From Pseudomonas sihuiensis (lineage in GTDB: Bacteria > Pseudomonadota > Gammaproteobacteria > Pseudomonadales > Pseudomonadaceae), in contig NZ_LT629797.1 of the NCBI RefSeq assembly GCF_900106015.1, forward strand, positions 2,976,001 to 3,040,000: DNA of 64,000 nucleotides, written 5' to 3'. The notes beneath the pieces are model-generated. The model saw nothing but the letters and a program-made list of their open reading frames with translations. It was not told the origin of the DNA and did not search any database. Position numbers and translations under genes: made by a program. Positions 35,383-43,810 of this stretch are shown here, piece after piece. Position 1 is the stretch's first letter. Every line of letters begins with the position of its first letter.

Positions 35383-35826
35383 ATGTCATTGGATGATCGC
35401 AAGAAGGTTGTGTGCCAGCACATCGACCTGACCTGGAACAAGGGCCGCCTGGCCCTGGCCGAACAGCTGCACAGCCGCGACTTTCTCTACAAGAGCTCGT
35501 TCATGGGGCGCCCACTCGACAGTGCCGGCTTCGCCCGGATGGTGCAGGATATCCGCTACGCCATGCCGGACCTGCAGATCGTGGTCGAGGAGTGCGTCGC
35601 AGAAGGCTACAAGGTGGTGACCTGGAGCACGCTGATCGGCACCATTCAGAAACCCGCGCTGGGCTATCCACCCAGTGACAAGGTGCTGAGCATCTCGGCC
35701 ATGGCCTTCTGGACACTGACGCCCAGCAATGAGATTCAGGAGATCTGCACCATGTTCGACATGGAAAGCTTCCGCGCCCAGCTGGGCCTGCAACCCCGCC
35801 CCTTCGCCGAAACGGCACTACCCTGA
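35383..35826 (+). CDS. SnoaL-like ester cyclase family protein
   Basis: A 147-residue protein with the SnoaL/NTF2-like cone fold pattern: helical start (LDDRKKVVCQHIDLTWNKGRLALAEQLHSRDFLYKSS), GFARMVQDIRYAMPDLQIVVEECVAEGYKVVTWSTLIGT and a C-terminal strand region ending EICTMFDMESFRAQLGL. The P-D-L-Q after the MVQDIRYAM helix is typical of polyketide cyclase-like proteins of no fixed function. ATG 35383 follows GGGAGGG; the open frame upstream has no ribosome site. Confidence 0.82.
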   Translation: MSLDDRKKVVCQHIDLTWNKGRLALAEQLHSRDFLYKSSFMGRPLDSAGFARMVQDIRYAMPDLQIVVEECVAEGYKVVTWSTLIGTIQKPALGYPPSDKVLSISAMAFWTLTPSNEIQEICTMFDMESFRAQLGLQPRPFAETALP

Positions 35827-35831
35827 AACGC

Positions 35832-35871
35832 AAACGGCGCGCCGTGAACCTTCACGCCGCGCCGTTTTTTC
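35832..35871. terminator. Rho-independent terminator between convergent genes
   Basis: AACGGCGCG and CGCGCCGTT arms, with an inner CGTGAA/TTCACG stem, followed by TTTTTT on the plus strand. It ends the ester-cyclase gene and may also serve the convergent M48 gene. Confidence 0.88.
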
Positions 35872-35881
35872 GTGCCCGAAC

Positions 35882-36703
35882 TTAGCGCCCGGCCTTGGCC
35901 TGCTCGTACAGCGGCATCACCTTGGGAATCGCCGCCTGCAGCGAAGCGATACGGCTGCTGGAGGACGGGTGAGTGCTCATGAACTCGGGCGGCGCACCAC
36001 CACCGGCGGCCTCCATCTTCTGCCACAGACTGATGGCCGCATTCGGGTCATAACCCGCGCGAGCAGCCAGTTCGAGGCCGATCAGATCAGCCTCGTTCTC
36101 GTTACCGCGGCTGTTGGGTAGCGTCAGGCTGTACTGCACCACTGTATCCGCCATGGCCATGCCGCTCTCGCCGAGACCGAGCAAAGCGCCGGCACCCTGC
36201 TTGGCGACCTGAATGCCATAGGCCTTGGACATCGCCTCACGGCTGTGTTCGCGCAGGGCATGCGCCATCTCGTGGCCCATGATCGCGGCGATTTCGTCAT
36301 CGCTGAGCTTCAGTTGCTCGATGATCCCGCTGTAGAAAATGATCTTGCCGCCCGGGCCGCAGTTGGCGTTGAGCTCGGGACTCTTGATCAGGTTGACCTC
36401 CCACTGCCAGTTGGCGGCATCCGGGCGAAAACGCGGCGCCTGTGGAATCAGACGATTGGCAACGGTCTGCAGACGCTTGGCATTGTTGCTGGTCTTGTCC
36501 AGCACGCCCTTGCTCGATGCCTCGCTTAGCGTCTGCTGATAGGACTGCGCGTACATCTGATTGACTTCATCAGTTGACAACATGCTGAACATGTACTGCT
36601 TGCGCTCTACGCCAACCGCACCACCACTGGTGGTATTGACGGCCTGACAACCTGCCAGCAGCACGGCCGCCGCCAGGCCACTCAGATATAGAACCTTGCT
36701 CAT
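35882..36703 (-). CDS. M48-family metalloprotease lipoprotein
   Basis: A 273-residue predicted lipoprotein (lipobox LLAGC, Cys19) with a zincin active site GHEMAHALREHSRE (H144, E145, H148) and the third ligand region NENEADLIGLELAARAGYDP. It resembles E. coli LoiP/YcaL-type M48 proteases, which degrade damaged outer-membrane proteins in the periplasm. ATG 36703 has a near-perfect AAGGAGGT ribosome site; the frame upstream of it is not used. Confidence 0.93.
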   Translation of the reverse strand: MSKVLYLSGLAAAVLLAGCQAVNTTSGGAVGVERKQYMFSMLSTDEVNQMYAQSYQQTLSEASSKGVLDKTSNNAKRLQTVANRLIPQAPRFRPDAANWQWEVNLIKSPELNANCGPGGKIIFYSGIIEQLKLSDDEIAAIMGHEMAHALREHSREAMSKAYGIQVAKQGAGALLGLGESGMAMADTVVQYSLTLPNSRGNENEADLIGLELAARAGYDPNAAISLWQKMEAAGGGAPPEFMSTHPSSSSRIASLQAAIPKVMPLYEQAKAGR

Positions 36704-36898
36704 CGAGCTACCTCCTTGAATCGGACGCCCTATGCTAGGCCGCCCCCGCAGCACGAGCAACCGCGTTACTTGCGCGATAGCCGTACGCCATCTTTGCTGA
36801 ATACGACACCAGCCTGTTCGTCACCACCAGTCCATTAAGGTTTTCATCTGTCACTGCCGATAGTTCGTGACAGGCGCGCTCTGCGCTCGGGAGCTCTC

Positions 36899-39049
36899 AT
36901 GAAGTTCAAGTCGATCCAGTTTTCCGTCGCATTCCTTGCTGGCGCCAGCGTACTCGCGGTCGTTGTGGCTCTGGTGCTCTACGCCCTGTTCGCCAGTGGC
37001 CGAACCCAGAATCTGGTGCAGGAACGCACGCAGAAGCTACTGGAACAAGTCATCGAGCAGCGCCTGTCTGCGTTGGCGCAAGCCCAGGTCAGCGAAATCC
37101 AGCGCGAACTGGAAGCTCCTCTGCAGATTACCGCCGACCTGGCACGCGTCAATGCCATGCTTGGCATGACCGATGCCAACGGCAGCCCGATGCTCAGCAT
37201 CAGCCGCGAAGAACTGGCCAACCTGGTGCATGAAACCACGGCGCAGAACCCTAAATTACTTGGCAGTTACCTGGGCTGGGAGCCGAACGCCTTCGATGCC
37301 AGCGACGACATCTATGCCGGCAGCAAGGAAAACGGCTACGACGGCACCGGCCGCTTCCTGCCCTGGTGGTATCGCAATGCCGACGGCAGCCTGGGCATCG
37401 ACTCGATCGGCTCGACCGAAAGCGAAGAGCTGCTGCCAACCGGCGTGCGCGCGGGCGAATATTACCTTTGCCCCAAAGAACGCAAGCGCCCCTGCGTAAT
37501 CGATCCAGCCCCCTATGATGTCGGCGGCAAAATGACCATGCTTGCCTCCTTCACCTCGCCGATTCTGGTCAATGGCGAATTTCGCGGCATCGCCGGTGCC
37601 GACCTGGCGGTGAATTTCATTCAGGAGCTGCTGGTCAAGGCTGACGCCCAGCTCTATGACGGTGCCGGCGAGATGGCGCTGATCGCCAGCAACGGGCGCC
37701 TGGTCGCCTCGACCAAGGCGCCGGACAAACTTGGCGAGCCGGCCACCGCCCTGCTCGACGCCAACAAAGTGAGCAACCTGGGTACGCTGAAGGCCGGGCA
37801 GGTGCTGTACTCCATCGATGCCAAGGAAGACCCTGAGCACAGCCATATCGAACTGTTCCTCAGCTTCAACATCGGCCAGAGCGACACCCGCTGGGTGCTG
37901 ATGCTGGTGCTGCCGCTCAAAGCGGTGATGGCCGATCTGCACCAGTTGCAGGGCGATCTGGCCTCGCAGCGCGACTCCGACACCCTGGGCATGACCCTGG
38001 TCGGCCTGCTGATCGCCGGGCTGGGCCTGTTGGTAATCTGGTTCGTCGGTTACGGCATCGCCCGCCCCCTGCGGCAGATGGTCGGCATGCTCGACGATAT
38101 CGCCAAAGGCGATGGCGACCTCACGGTGCGCCTGCAGGTTGACCGCAAGGATGAGCTCGGACAGATCGCCGCCGGCTTCAACGCCTTCCTGGCCAAACTG
38201 CAAACCATGATCGGCGCCGTGGTGACCTCGGTGCAGCAGGTCAGCGACTCCTCCGAGCACACTGCCGACATTGCCATCCGCACCAACCAAGGCGTGCAGA
38301 AACAGCTGGCAGAGATCGAGCTGGTGGCTACCGCCGTTCATGAGATGACCGCCACCGCGCAGGACGTCGCGCGCAACGCCACCCACGCGGCCGAAGCCGC
38401 CAACCACGCCGACCGCGCGGCCAATCAGGGCAAACAGGTGGTACAGGAGACCTCGGCCGCCATCGCAGCCCTGGCCAGCGAAATCGGCCGTGCCGTGGGC
38501 GTGGTACAGAACCTGGCCAAGGACAGCGAGAACATCAACGCCATCCTCGTCGCCATTCGCGCCATTGCCGAGCAGACCAACCTGCTGGCGCTCAACGCGG
38601 CCATCGAGGCAGCTCGCGCCGGCGAACAAGGCCGCGGCTTCGCCGTGGTCGCCGATGAAGTGCGCAACCTGGCGCAGAAGACCCAGCAGGCCACCGAAGA
38701 AATCCAGACAATGATCCAGCAGTTGCAGCAAGGCACGCGCGAAGTGGTCAAGGTGATGGAGCAGAGCCAGAGCAAGACCGATGACAGCGTCGAACACGCC
38801 AACCAGGCCGCTCAATCGCTGGAGTCCATCACTCAGGCAGTGTCGGTGATCAACGACATGAACACGCAGATCGCCAGCGCAGCCGAGGAGCAGAGTGCGG
38901 TGGCCGAAGATATCAACCGCAACGTCACCAATATCGGCCAGGTCGCCAACGAGGTGGCAGGCGGCGCCGACGAAGCCAGTCAGGCCAGCGCTCAACTGAC
39001 CAAGCTGGCCGAACAGCAGCGCAGGCTGATCAATCAGTTCAAAGTCTAA
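36899..39049 (+). CDS. Methyl-accepting chemotaxis protein with dCache-type sensor
   Basis: A 716-residue chemoreceptor: TM1 (about 8-32), a large periplasmic dCache-like domain (about 40-340, with [18 protein letters not shown] and [22 protein letters not shown]), TM2 (about 360-382), HAMP (about 382-436) and the cytoplasmic signalling domain whose hairpin tip is [37 protein letters not shown]. The motifs for amino-acid-binding dCache domains are not clearly present, so the ligand is unknown. It ends without a CheR-docking pentapeptide. Position beside an M48 gene recalls PA4632-PA4633 of P. aeruginosa. Confidence 0.94.
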   Translation: MKFKSIQFSVAFLAGASVLAVVVALVLYALFASGRTQNLVQERTQKLLEQVIEQRLSALAQAQVSEIQRELEAPLQITADLARVNAMLGMTDANGSPMLSISREELANLVHETTAQNPKLLGSYLGWEPNAFDASDDIYAGSKENGYDGTGRFLPWWYRNADGSLGIDSIGSTESEELLPTGVRAGEYYLCPKERKRPCVIDPAPYDVGGKMTMLASFTSPILVNGEFRGIAGADLAVNFIQELLVKADAQLYDGAGEMALIASNGRLVASTKAPDKLGEPATALLDANKVSNLGTLKAGQVLYSIDAKEDPEHSHIELFLSFNIGQSDTRWVLMLVLPLKAVMADLHQLQGDLASQRDSDTLGMTLVGLLIAGLGLLVIWFVGYGIARPLRQMVGMLDDIAKGDGDLTVRLQVDRKDELGQIAAGFNAFLAKLQTMIGAVVTSVQQVSDSSEHTADIAIRTNQGVQKQLAEIELVATAVHEMTATAQDVARNATHAAEAANHADRAANQGKQVVQETSAAIAALASEIGRAVGVVQNLAKDSENINAILVAIRAIAEQTNLLALNAAIEAARAGEQGRGFAVVADEVRNLAQKTQQATEEIQTMIQQLQQGTREVVKVMEQSQSKTDDSVEHANQAAQSLESITQAVSVINDMNTQIASAAEEQSAVAEDINRNVTNIGQVANEVAGGADEASQASAQLTKLAEQQRRLINQFKV

Positions 39050-39132
39050 GGGACTGCATCAGGCAGGGTGCGCCGTACGCACAGGTTCTTGGTCAGCTGC
39101 GGTGCACCGACCCCTCGACACCCTGAGCAGGC

Positions 39133-39750
39133 TCAAGCCGGCGTCAGGCACTCCGGCGCATCCAGCTTCGGGTCGTTGACCAGCGTCGCCAGCGCGCGCT
39201 CACGCAGCGCGACCTGCGGCTTGGCCAGCAGCGCCGTCAACTGTTCGGGCAACGTATCATTGCTCAGCCACAGCGCCTGCTCATGCTCGTCGAGAGTCAA
39301 CGGACGCCGCAGCGTGGCCGCTTCCTGGGTGATCAGCGCAACGCTCAGGTACTCCTGCCCACCCACCGGATACAGCTCCCACAAGGCCGCGAAATACATC
39401 AGCGAATCGCCGTTGGTTATCCAGTACGGCCGCTTGCGCACGCCCCCGCGCCATTCATAGAAGCCGTTGGCCGGCAGCAGTGCGCGGCGCTGGCGAAAGG
39501 GCTCACGGAACATCGGCTGCTCGGCCAGGGTTTCAGCACGCGCATGCGCCGGAGTCTTGGACAGGTCCTTGAGCCAGGCGGGCGTCAGCCCCCAACGCGC
39601 CGCAGCCGCCTGCGGCCCTTGCTCGCCCGCACGCAGCATCAACACCTGACCATTGGGCGCCAGGTTCCAGTGCGGCTTCTGGTCAGCGGGAAAGCCGGGC
39701 AACGCCGCAAAAGCGGGCGACCAGCGGAACAGGGCATAACGTCCACACAT
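39133..39750 (-). CDS. SRAP (YedK/HMCES-like) protein with altered active site
   Basis: A 205-residue SOS response-associated peptidase family protein. SRAP proteins form a covalent thiazolidine link with abasic sites in single-stranded DNA through Cys2. Here Cys2 (MCGRYALF) and the GFYEW Glu (E99) are present, but the position of the catalytic Asn reads HAR (H69-A-R71) where E. coli YedK has NAR, and the H-x-R-R-P block reads TLRRP (about 146-150), replacing the family His with Thr. Cross-linking may still occur but release chemistry could differ. The start and overall length are typical. Confidence 0.85.
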   Translation of the reverse strand: MCGRYALFRWSPAFAALPGFPADQKPHWNLAPNGQVLMLRAGEQGPQAAAARWGLTPAWLKDLSKTPAHARAETLAEQPMFREPFRQRRALLPANGFYEWRGGVRKRPYWITNGDSLMYFAALWELYPVGGQEYLSVALITQEAATLRRPLTLDEHEQALWLSNDTLPEQLTALLAKPQVALRERALATLVNDPKLDAPECLTPA

Positions 39751-39777
39751 GAAACGACTCGACAGGCAGGGGGCGCA

Positions 39778-40038
39778 TCAACAGAGCAACACGCCCTGAA
39801 AGGACTCTGGCTCATCGCCAGGCACAGGTTGCGCCGCATTGTACTCAGCGATCAGCGTACGCGCCCGCTCAGCGTGAGGATCAGCGACGACCAAACCAAG
39901 CAGGCCGCATGCCGGCAGCTCACCCACCGCACCGACCAGATGCTGACCGAGCAAGTGCGCCTCGACACCTTCACTGGCCAGCATGTCCACCAGCATCTGC
40001 CCTTCCAGAAGGTTTTCCGGTTCGTAGATTCGTTGCAT
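39778..40038 (-). CDS. DUF2007 domain protein
   Basis: An 86-residue protein: MQRIYEPENLLEGQMLVDMLASEGVEAHLLGQ, then ACGLLGLVVADPHAERARTLIAEYN. This is the DUF2007 (putative prokaryotic signal transducing) pattern, in which a betalapha unit resembles PII-like folds. Function unknown. Its ATG overlaps the stop codon of the upstream CPXCG gene in a TGATG junction, so translation is coupled. Confidence 0.85.
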   Translation of the reverse strand: MQRIYEPENLLEGQMLVDMLASEGVEAHLLGQHLVGAVGELPACGLLGLVVADPHAERARTLIAEYNAAQPVPGDEPESFQGVLLC

Positions 40039-40220
40039 CAATCGTTCTCCGCACGAACGTCCAACTCCCACTCGGTGCCATCCGTACGCAGCTCGAACTC
40101 GATCGGCCGGCAGCACACCGGACAGTCTTCGATGTAAGACTGGTCCCCAGCCGACAGATCCAGCAGCGCCTCGGCCGGCTCACCGCAATAGGGGCAATAA
40201 TACGACTCGCTTTCCAGCAT
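40038..40220 (-). CDS. CPXCG zinc-ribbon small protein
   Basis: A 60-residue protein with two Cys knuckles, YYCPYCGEP near the start and DCPVCCRPIEF in the middle, as expected of a CPXCG-motif zinc ribbon. Function unknown. ATG 40220 has a strong AAGGAGG site; the frame is open farther upstream but without support. It is the first gene of a two-gene unit with the DUF2007 gene and is divergent from the acyltransferase. Confidence 0.88.
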   Translation of the reverse strand: MLESESYYCPYCGEPAEALLDLSAGDQSYIEDCPVCCRPIEFELRTDGTEWELDVRAEND

Positions 40221-40318
40221 CGCGGCCTCCTTGTGACTTGGCGTTATAATCGCCGGTCTACTGCTCACCCTGTTAAGCAGACACCATTCCAACCTTAGCC
40301 GTTCTAGAACAAGAGAGC

Positions 40319-41482
40319 ATGATGGGCGCATTCGATGCCATCCGACCCTATGCCGATGCAGAAGTGCGCCCCGTACTGGCGCGCCTGCTCGCCGACCCGG
40401 CGTTTCTCGGTACCCTCACCCGTTTTCGCTTTCCGCGCCTGGCCGGGCCCTTGGGCTGGCTGCTCAAGCCGCTGATCGCCGCACGCCTGCGCAGCGAATT
40501 CGCCAATGTCGACTCGGTCGCTGGTCTGCAGGAAAAGATCGAGCCGTACATCGACCGTACCATCGAGCATGCCAGTGATGGCATCAGCTACTCCGGCCTG
40601 GAGCACCTGCAGCCCGGCAAGCCTTACCTGTACCTGGCCAACCACCGCGATATCGTCATGGACCCGGCCTTCGTCAACTACGCCGTCTACCACGCCGGCC
40701 TGCAGACGCCACGTATCGCCATCGGCGACAACCTGTTGCAGCGCCCCTTCGTCAGCGACCTGATGCGCCTGAACAAGAGTTTCATCGTGCACCGCTCGAT
40801 CAGCGGGCGACGCGAGAAGCTGGCGGCTTATCAATTGCTCTCGGCCTATATCAACCACTCGATCCGCGAAGATGGCGAGTCGATCTGGATCGCCCAGGCC
40901 GAAGGGCGCGCCAAGGACGGTGACGACCGTACCGATTCGGCCATCCTCAAGATGTTCCATATGAGCCGCAAGGATGAGCCATTCGCAGACGTGATCGAGT
41001 CGCTGAACCTGATCCCGGTGTCGATCAGCTACGAGTACGACCCCTGCGACCTGGCCAAGGCTCGCGAGCTCTGTGTGCGTGCCGCCACGGGCAGCTACAC
41101 CAAGGCGCCGGGCGAAGACGACGCCAGCATCGCCCTGGGCATCACCGGCTACAAAGGCCGCGTGCACCTGCACTTCAGTCCGCCTGTCGCCGGCCTGGAG
41201 GACACCAAGCAGCTTGCCCAGGAGATGGATCGTCACATTCTCGGCCAGTATCGCCTGTTCCCTGTGCACTACCTGGCCTACGCCATGTGGGAAGGCCGCG
41301 AGGCCGAGCTGAACGTGCCGGCAGCAAGCGAAGTATTCGATGCCGCGGAACTGGCCAAGGCCGAAGCGCAGTGGAACAAGCGCCTGGCCGCCTGCAGCGC
41401 CGAGGAAAAACCGTTCCTGATCCTGCAGTACGCCAACCCGGTGCGAAACCAGTATCGGATCAAGGCAGGCCTGCCCCTGTAA
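40319..41482 (+). CDS. PlsC-like acyltransferase
   Basis: A 387-residue predicted acyltransferase. The H-x4-D signature is NHRDIVMD (about 109-116) and the second motif is AEGRAKDGDDRTD (about 194-206). Its length is greater than classical PlsC proteins because of about 130 extra C-terminal residues with no membrane segment. The first two codons are both ATG, so 40322 is an equally good start. A TATAAT-like box (GTTATAATC) lies about 75 bases upstream. The acyl acceptor is unknown. Confidence 0.85.
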   Translation: MMGAFDAIRPYADAEVRPVLARLLADPAFLGTLTRFRFPRLAGPLGWLLKPLIAARLRSEFANVDSVAGLQEKIEPYIDRTIEHASDGISYSGLEHLQPGKPYLYLANHRDIVMDPAFVNYAVYHAGLQTPRIAIGDNLLQRPFVSDLMRLNKSFIVHRSISGRREKLAAYQLLSAYINHSIREDGESIWIAQAEGRAKDGDDRTDSAILKMFHMSRKDEPFADVIESLNLIPVSISYEYDPCDLAKARELCVRAATGSYTKAPGEDDASIALGITGYKGRVHLHFSPPVAGLEDTKQLAQEMDRHILGQYRLFPVHYLAYAMWEGREAELNVPAASEVFDAAELAKAEAQWNKRLAACSAEEKPFLILQYANPVRNQYRIKAGLPL

Positions 41483-41502
41483 GGCAGCCATCGCCACAAA
41501 CG

Positions 41503-41530
41503 AAAACGGCAGCCCGATGGCTGCCGTTTT
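41503..41530. terminator. Rho-independent terminator
   Basis: AAAACGGCAGCC / GGCTGCCGTTTT stem with CGAT loop, after the acyltransferase and also placed to serve the convergent membrane-protein gene. Confidence 0.88.
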
Positions 41531-41547
41531 CATTTATCGCTCAGGCG

Positions 41548-41823
41548 TCAAAGCCGCGTACTGAACCAGGACAGCACCAGGGCTGCACCCAGGCAAATGC
41601 CACCGAAGCGATAGAAGAAGCGGTTGATCCGCAGGGTACGCTCGTCCTGAACCTCGGTTTCATCCAGCTCGCCTTGCGCCAGCACTCGCGCTACGCCGCG
41701 CTGCTCGCGCAAGTGAGTCATCAGGCACAGCCAGGCGCCCGCCAACGCGAAGAACAATGCCAGCGAATTGACCGCCCCGGCCGGATGGGCGAGGAACAGC
41801 GACCACAACATCTGCAGCGACAT
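41548..41823 (-). CDS. Small two-helix membrane protein
   Basis: A 91-residue protein with two hydrophobic segments (about 15-36, VNSLALFFALAGAWLCLM; and about 70-88, FFYRFGGICLGAALVLSWF) joined by a charged middle (EQRGVARVLAQGELDETEVQDERTLR). I do not recognise a family. ATG 41823 follows GAGGTG; the frame upstream is open but has no ribosome site. Confidence 0.65.
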   Translation of the reverse strand: MSLQMLWSLFLAHPAGAVNSLALFFALAGAWLCLMTHLREQRGVARVLAQGELDETEVQDERTLRINRFFYRFGGICLGAALVLSWFSTRL

Positions 41824-42097
41824 GCAACACCTCGAGAACAGCATGGTGCAGCAACCTCGCCACCGCACCAGAATGGGGATTTTGGCCGAGAAGCGGTGCA
41901 TCTCGACCCTCGAAAAGTCGTCGCGCAGTGTACTGAAATACCCCTTTTATAAGGTTCGTTTCCGACGAACGCGGCCCGCTATCCCGAAATCGTCTGAAAA
42001 CTGTCATATGCCTGGCCTAGGGTTTGTATCTCCAAGAGTGACCAAACAGTCACGACTGTTACTGGAGCCAAACCTCAATGTCCCTGGAGGACCTGCC

Positions 42098-42304
42098 ATG
42101 CTCAATTCTCAACCGCTGGACCGCGATTACCTGATCGACTCGCTGGATGAAGTGGACGCCGTGGTCGACGAGCTTTCCTTCAACGTGCAGGACCAGCACT
42201 GGCTGGTGTACTGCGCCCTTGGCGGCCATGAGCATTACGACCTGCCGGATATCGACAACCGTACCGGCATGAGCCTGCCGGAGTTCTACGCCGAAGCGGC
42301 ATGA
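42098..42304 (+). CDS. Small acidic protein, unknown
   Basis: A 68-residue acidic protein (starts MLNSQPLDRDYLIDSLDEVD, ends MSLPEFYAEAA) with no membrane segment or known motif. A good GGAGG lies 7 bases before ATG 42098 and a terminator follows 17 bases after the stop, so this is a real single-gene unit. The leader has a GTGACCAAACAGTCAC dyad at about 42038-42053. Confidence 0.75.
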   Translation: MLNSQPLDRDYLIDSLDEVDAVVDELSFNVQDQHWLVYCALGGHEHYDLPDIDNRTGMSLPEFYAEAA

Positions 42305-42320
42305 AGACCCAGGACAAATG

Positions 42321-42350
42321 AAAACGCCCCGCAATGCGGGGCGTTTTTTT
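42321..42350. terminator. Rho-independent terminator
   Basis: AACGCCCCGC / GCGGGGCGTT with a short AAT loop and a run of T on the plus strand; lies between the small acidic protein gene and the convergent yajG-like gene. Confidence 0.92.
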
Positions 42351-42366
42351 ATAACGATGCGACGAA

Positions 42367-42951
42367 TTACTGCAGCAGTACCTGGCCGATGGTCGGGTCC
42401 TTGAAGGCACGAGTCAGCGCGTCACTGAGCACGTCACCCACCAGCTTGCTATTGGTCTGCTGGTTCGGTGCGGTGCCGAAACGCTGGTTCAGCGAGGCAC
42501 CGTAACGGCCGGTATAACGGCGGCTGCCACCTTGCACGTCGGCACGGATCGAGGCCGAGATATCCGCCTCGGTGACGTACATGCCCTCTTTGGGCGACTG
42601 ATACTTGAGGTCCGCCAGGGTGATGGTCAACTGTGGCGCGTTATAAGCATTGGGCGACGGTGTAAAACCGAGCAGACGCACAGCCGCTTCGGCCTCAGCC
42701 TGCAGCTTGGGCAGCACATAATCGGGGTTGACGCTGATGGAGCTGGTCTCCGGGTACAGACCGCCGCGAGTGCCAAGCACCGGCGAAGGACGGCCGTCGA
42801 CCACGCGCACCACCACCGGCTGGCCCTGGCCGACTGGGGTCAGCGAACTGGTCAGCTTGGGTTGTGGGGTGAGTTGCTGAGGGCTGAGGGCGCAACCGGC
42901 CAGAGTCAGGCTGGCGGCAGCAAGCAAGGCGATCAACGCACGGTGCAGCAT
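42367..42951 (-). CDS. yajG: YajG-family lipoprotein
   Basis: A 194-residue predicted lipoprotein: signal peptide MLHRALIALLAAASLTLAGC with lipobox LAGC, followed by the YajG pattern (VVVRVVDGRPSPVLGTRGG, LTITLADLKYQSP, and VLSDALTRAFKDPTIGQVLLQ near the C-terminus). In enteric bacteria yajG lies beside the ampG permease; function remains unclear. The start may instead be ATG 42957, two codons earlier, but the GGAG spacing favours 42951. Confidence 0.85.
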   Translation of the reverse strand: MLHRALIALLAAASLTLAGCALSPQQLTPQPKLTSSLTPVGQGQPVVVRVVDGRPSPVLGTRGGLYPETSSISVNPDYVLPKLQAEAEAAVRLLGFTPSPNAYNAPQLTITLADLKYQSPKEGMYVTEADISASIRADVQGGSRRYTGRYGASLNQRFGTAPNQQTNSKLVGDVLSDALTRAFKDPTIGQVLLQ

Positions 42952-43116
42952 GCTCATCTCTCCGAGTGAGGTAAAAGTGGCCGGCAGTATAACCAGCGCG
43001 GCCTGAGGCCGACAGTAGCGCTGCATAGGACCGCTGGCAGATCGCTGCGGTTCCTGTCATCAGCCTGTCACCGCGCGCTGGCATAAAGTACCTGTCACCA
43101 CGCTGGAGCCTTCGCC

Positions 43117-43347
43117 ATGCTGTTGCGCCGCCTGTTCAGCCACGCTCGTCCGATGCGCCATTTTGCCCTGATCGATGGAGAGGGAGTTTGCCGCGCCCTG
43201 CGACAGATGCAGGAACACCCGAGCCAGGCTGACTGGGTGGAAGTTCGCGAGCCGAGCATCTCCTGGCTGGGCTCCCCCTTGCCCGCCAGTGCCCGGATCA
43301 CCCCGGTCGTCACACACGCACCAGCCGCTCGCCCGTTGGCGGCCTGA
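43117..43347 (+). CDS. Conserved small protein, unknown
   Basis: A 76-residue basic protein (starts MLLRRLFSHARPMRHFALID) with Trp-rich middle DWVEVREPSISWLGSPLPASARI. A GGAG site lies 8 bases upstream. I recall similar short proteins upstream of mqo in other pseudomonads, but no function. It is separated from mqo by about 460 bases. Confidence 0.6.
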   Translation: MLLRRLFSHARPMRHFALIDGEGVCRALRQMQEHPSQADWVEVREPSISWLGSPLPASARITPVVTHAPAARPLAA

Positions 43348-43810
43348 CCGGCGGAAGAATAAAAGTCACGCAGGGGCGATCAATTTCCCCTCATTCACCG
43401 TTATAATCGCGCCCCGATTATAAGGACGTCTCCTGATCGGGCCGCACGACCTCGCCGATGCAACGTCATCGCCCCGCCCCAGAGAGTCGCCCACTTCGAG
43501 CTGCCGCTTCCGGTCAGCCGCCTTCAGCCCATATGCAGAGCCGATAGCAGCCATGCATTGCATGATTTGCACGGGCAAAAGCGCGCCGAGGCAGTCGAGC
43601 TTTTGAGGTTCACCGCTCCAAAAGAGCGTGAAAAAAACGGTTTTTACAAACTTCACAAGAGTGTGGCGAACAGATGAACAGTTTTGCGTCCGCAAATCCC
43701 AGCCTTGACCCTCCCCGCCGAACGACAGGGCATCACGCCTGAGTCTGCCGGTATCGCCCTGAAAGGCCGAACGGCCATCCATCTGGTGCAGTTTTCTTGG
43801 AGAGAGGTTA
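43348..43810. other. Long leader region of mqo
   Basis: About 460 bases without a convincing gene. It contains a perfect palindrome TTATAATCG / CGATTATAA (43401-43409 and 43415-43423), which holds TATAAT on both strands, and an AT-rich patch with CGTGAAAAAAACGG and TTTTTACAAAC (about 43628-43650). It probably holds the mqo promoter and a long 5' untranslated region. Confidence 0.5.

Noticed and set aside
37256..38995. 579-codon minus-strand ORF opposite the chemoreceptor gene
   Set aside because: A codon-bias shadow. The plus strand carries a complete chemoreceptor with signature hairpin tip.
42098..42304. Longer frame starting at 41768 for the small acidic protein
   Set aside because: The extra 110 codons have no ribosome site, read as basic low-quality sequence across the promoter region and overlap the divergent gene start.
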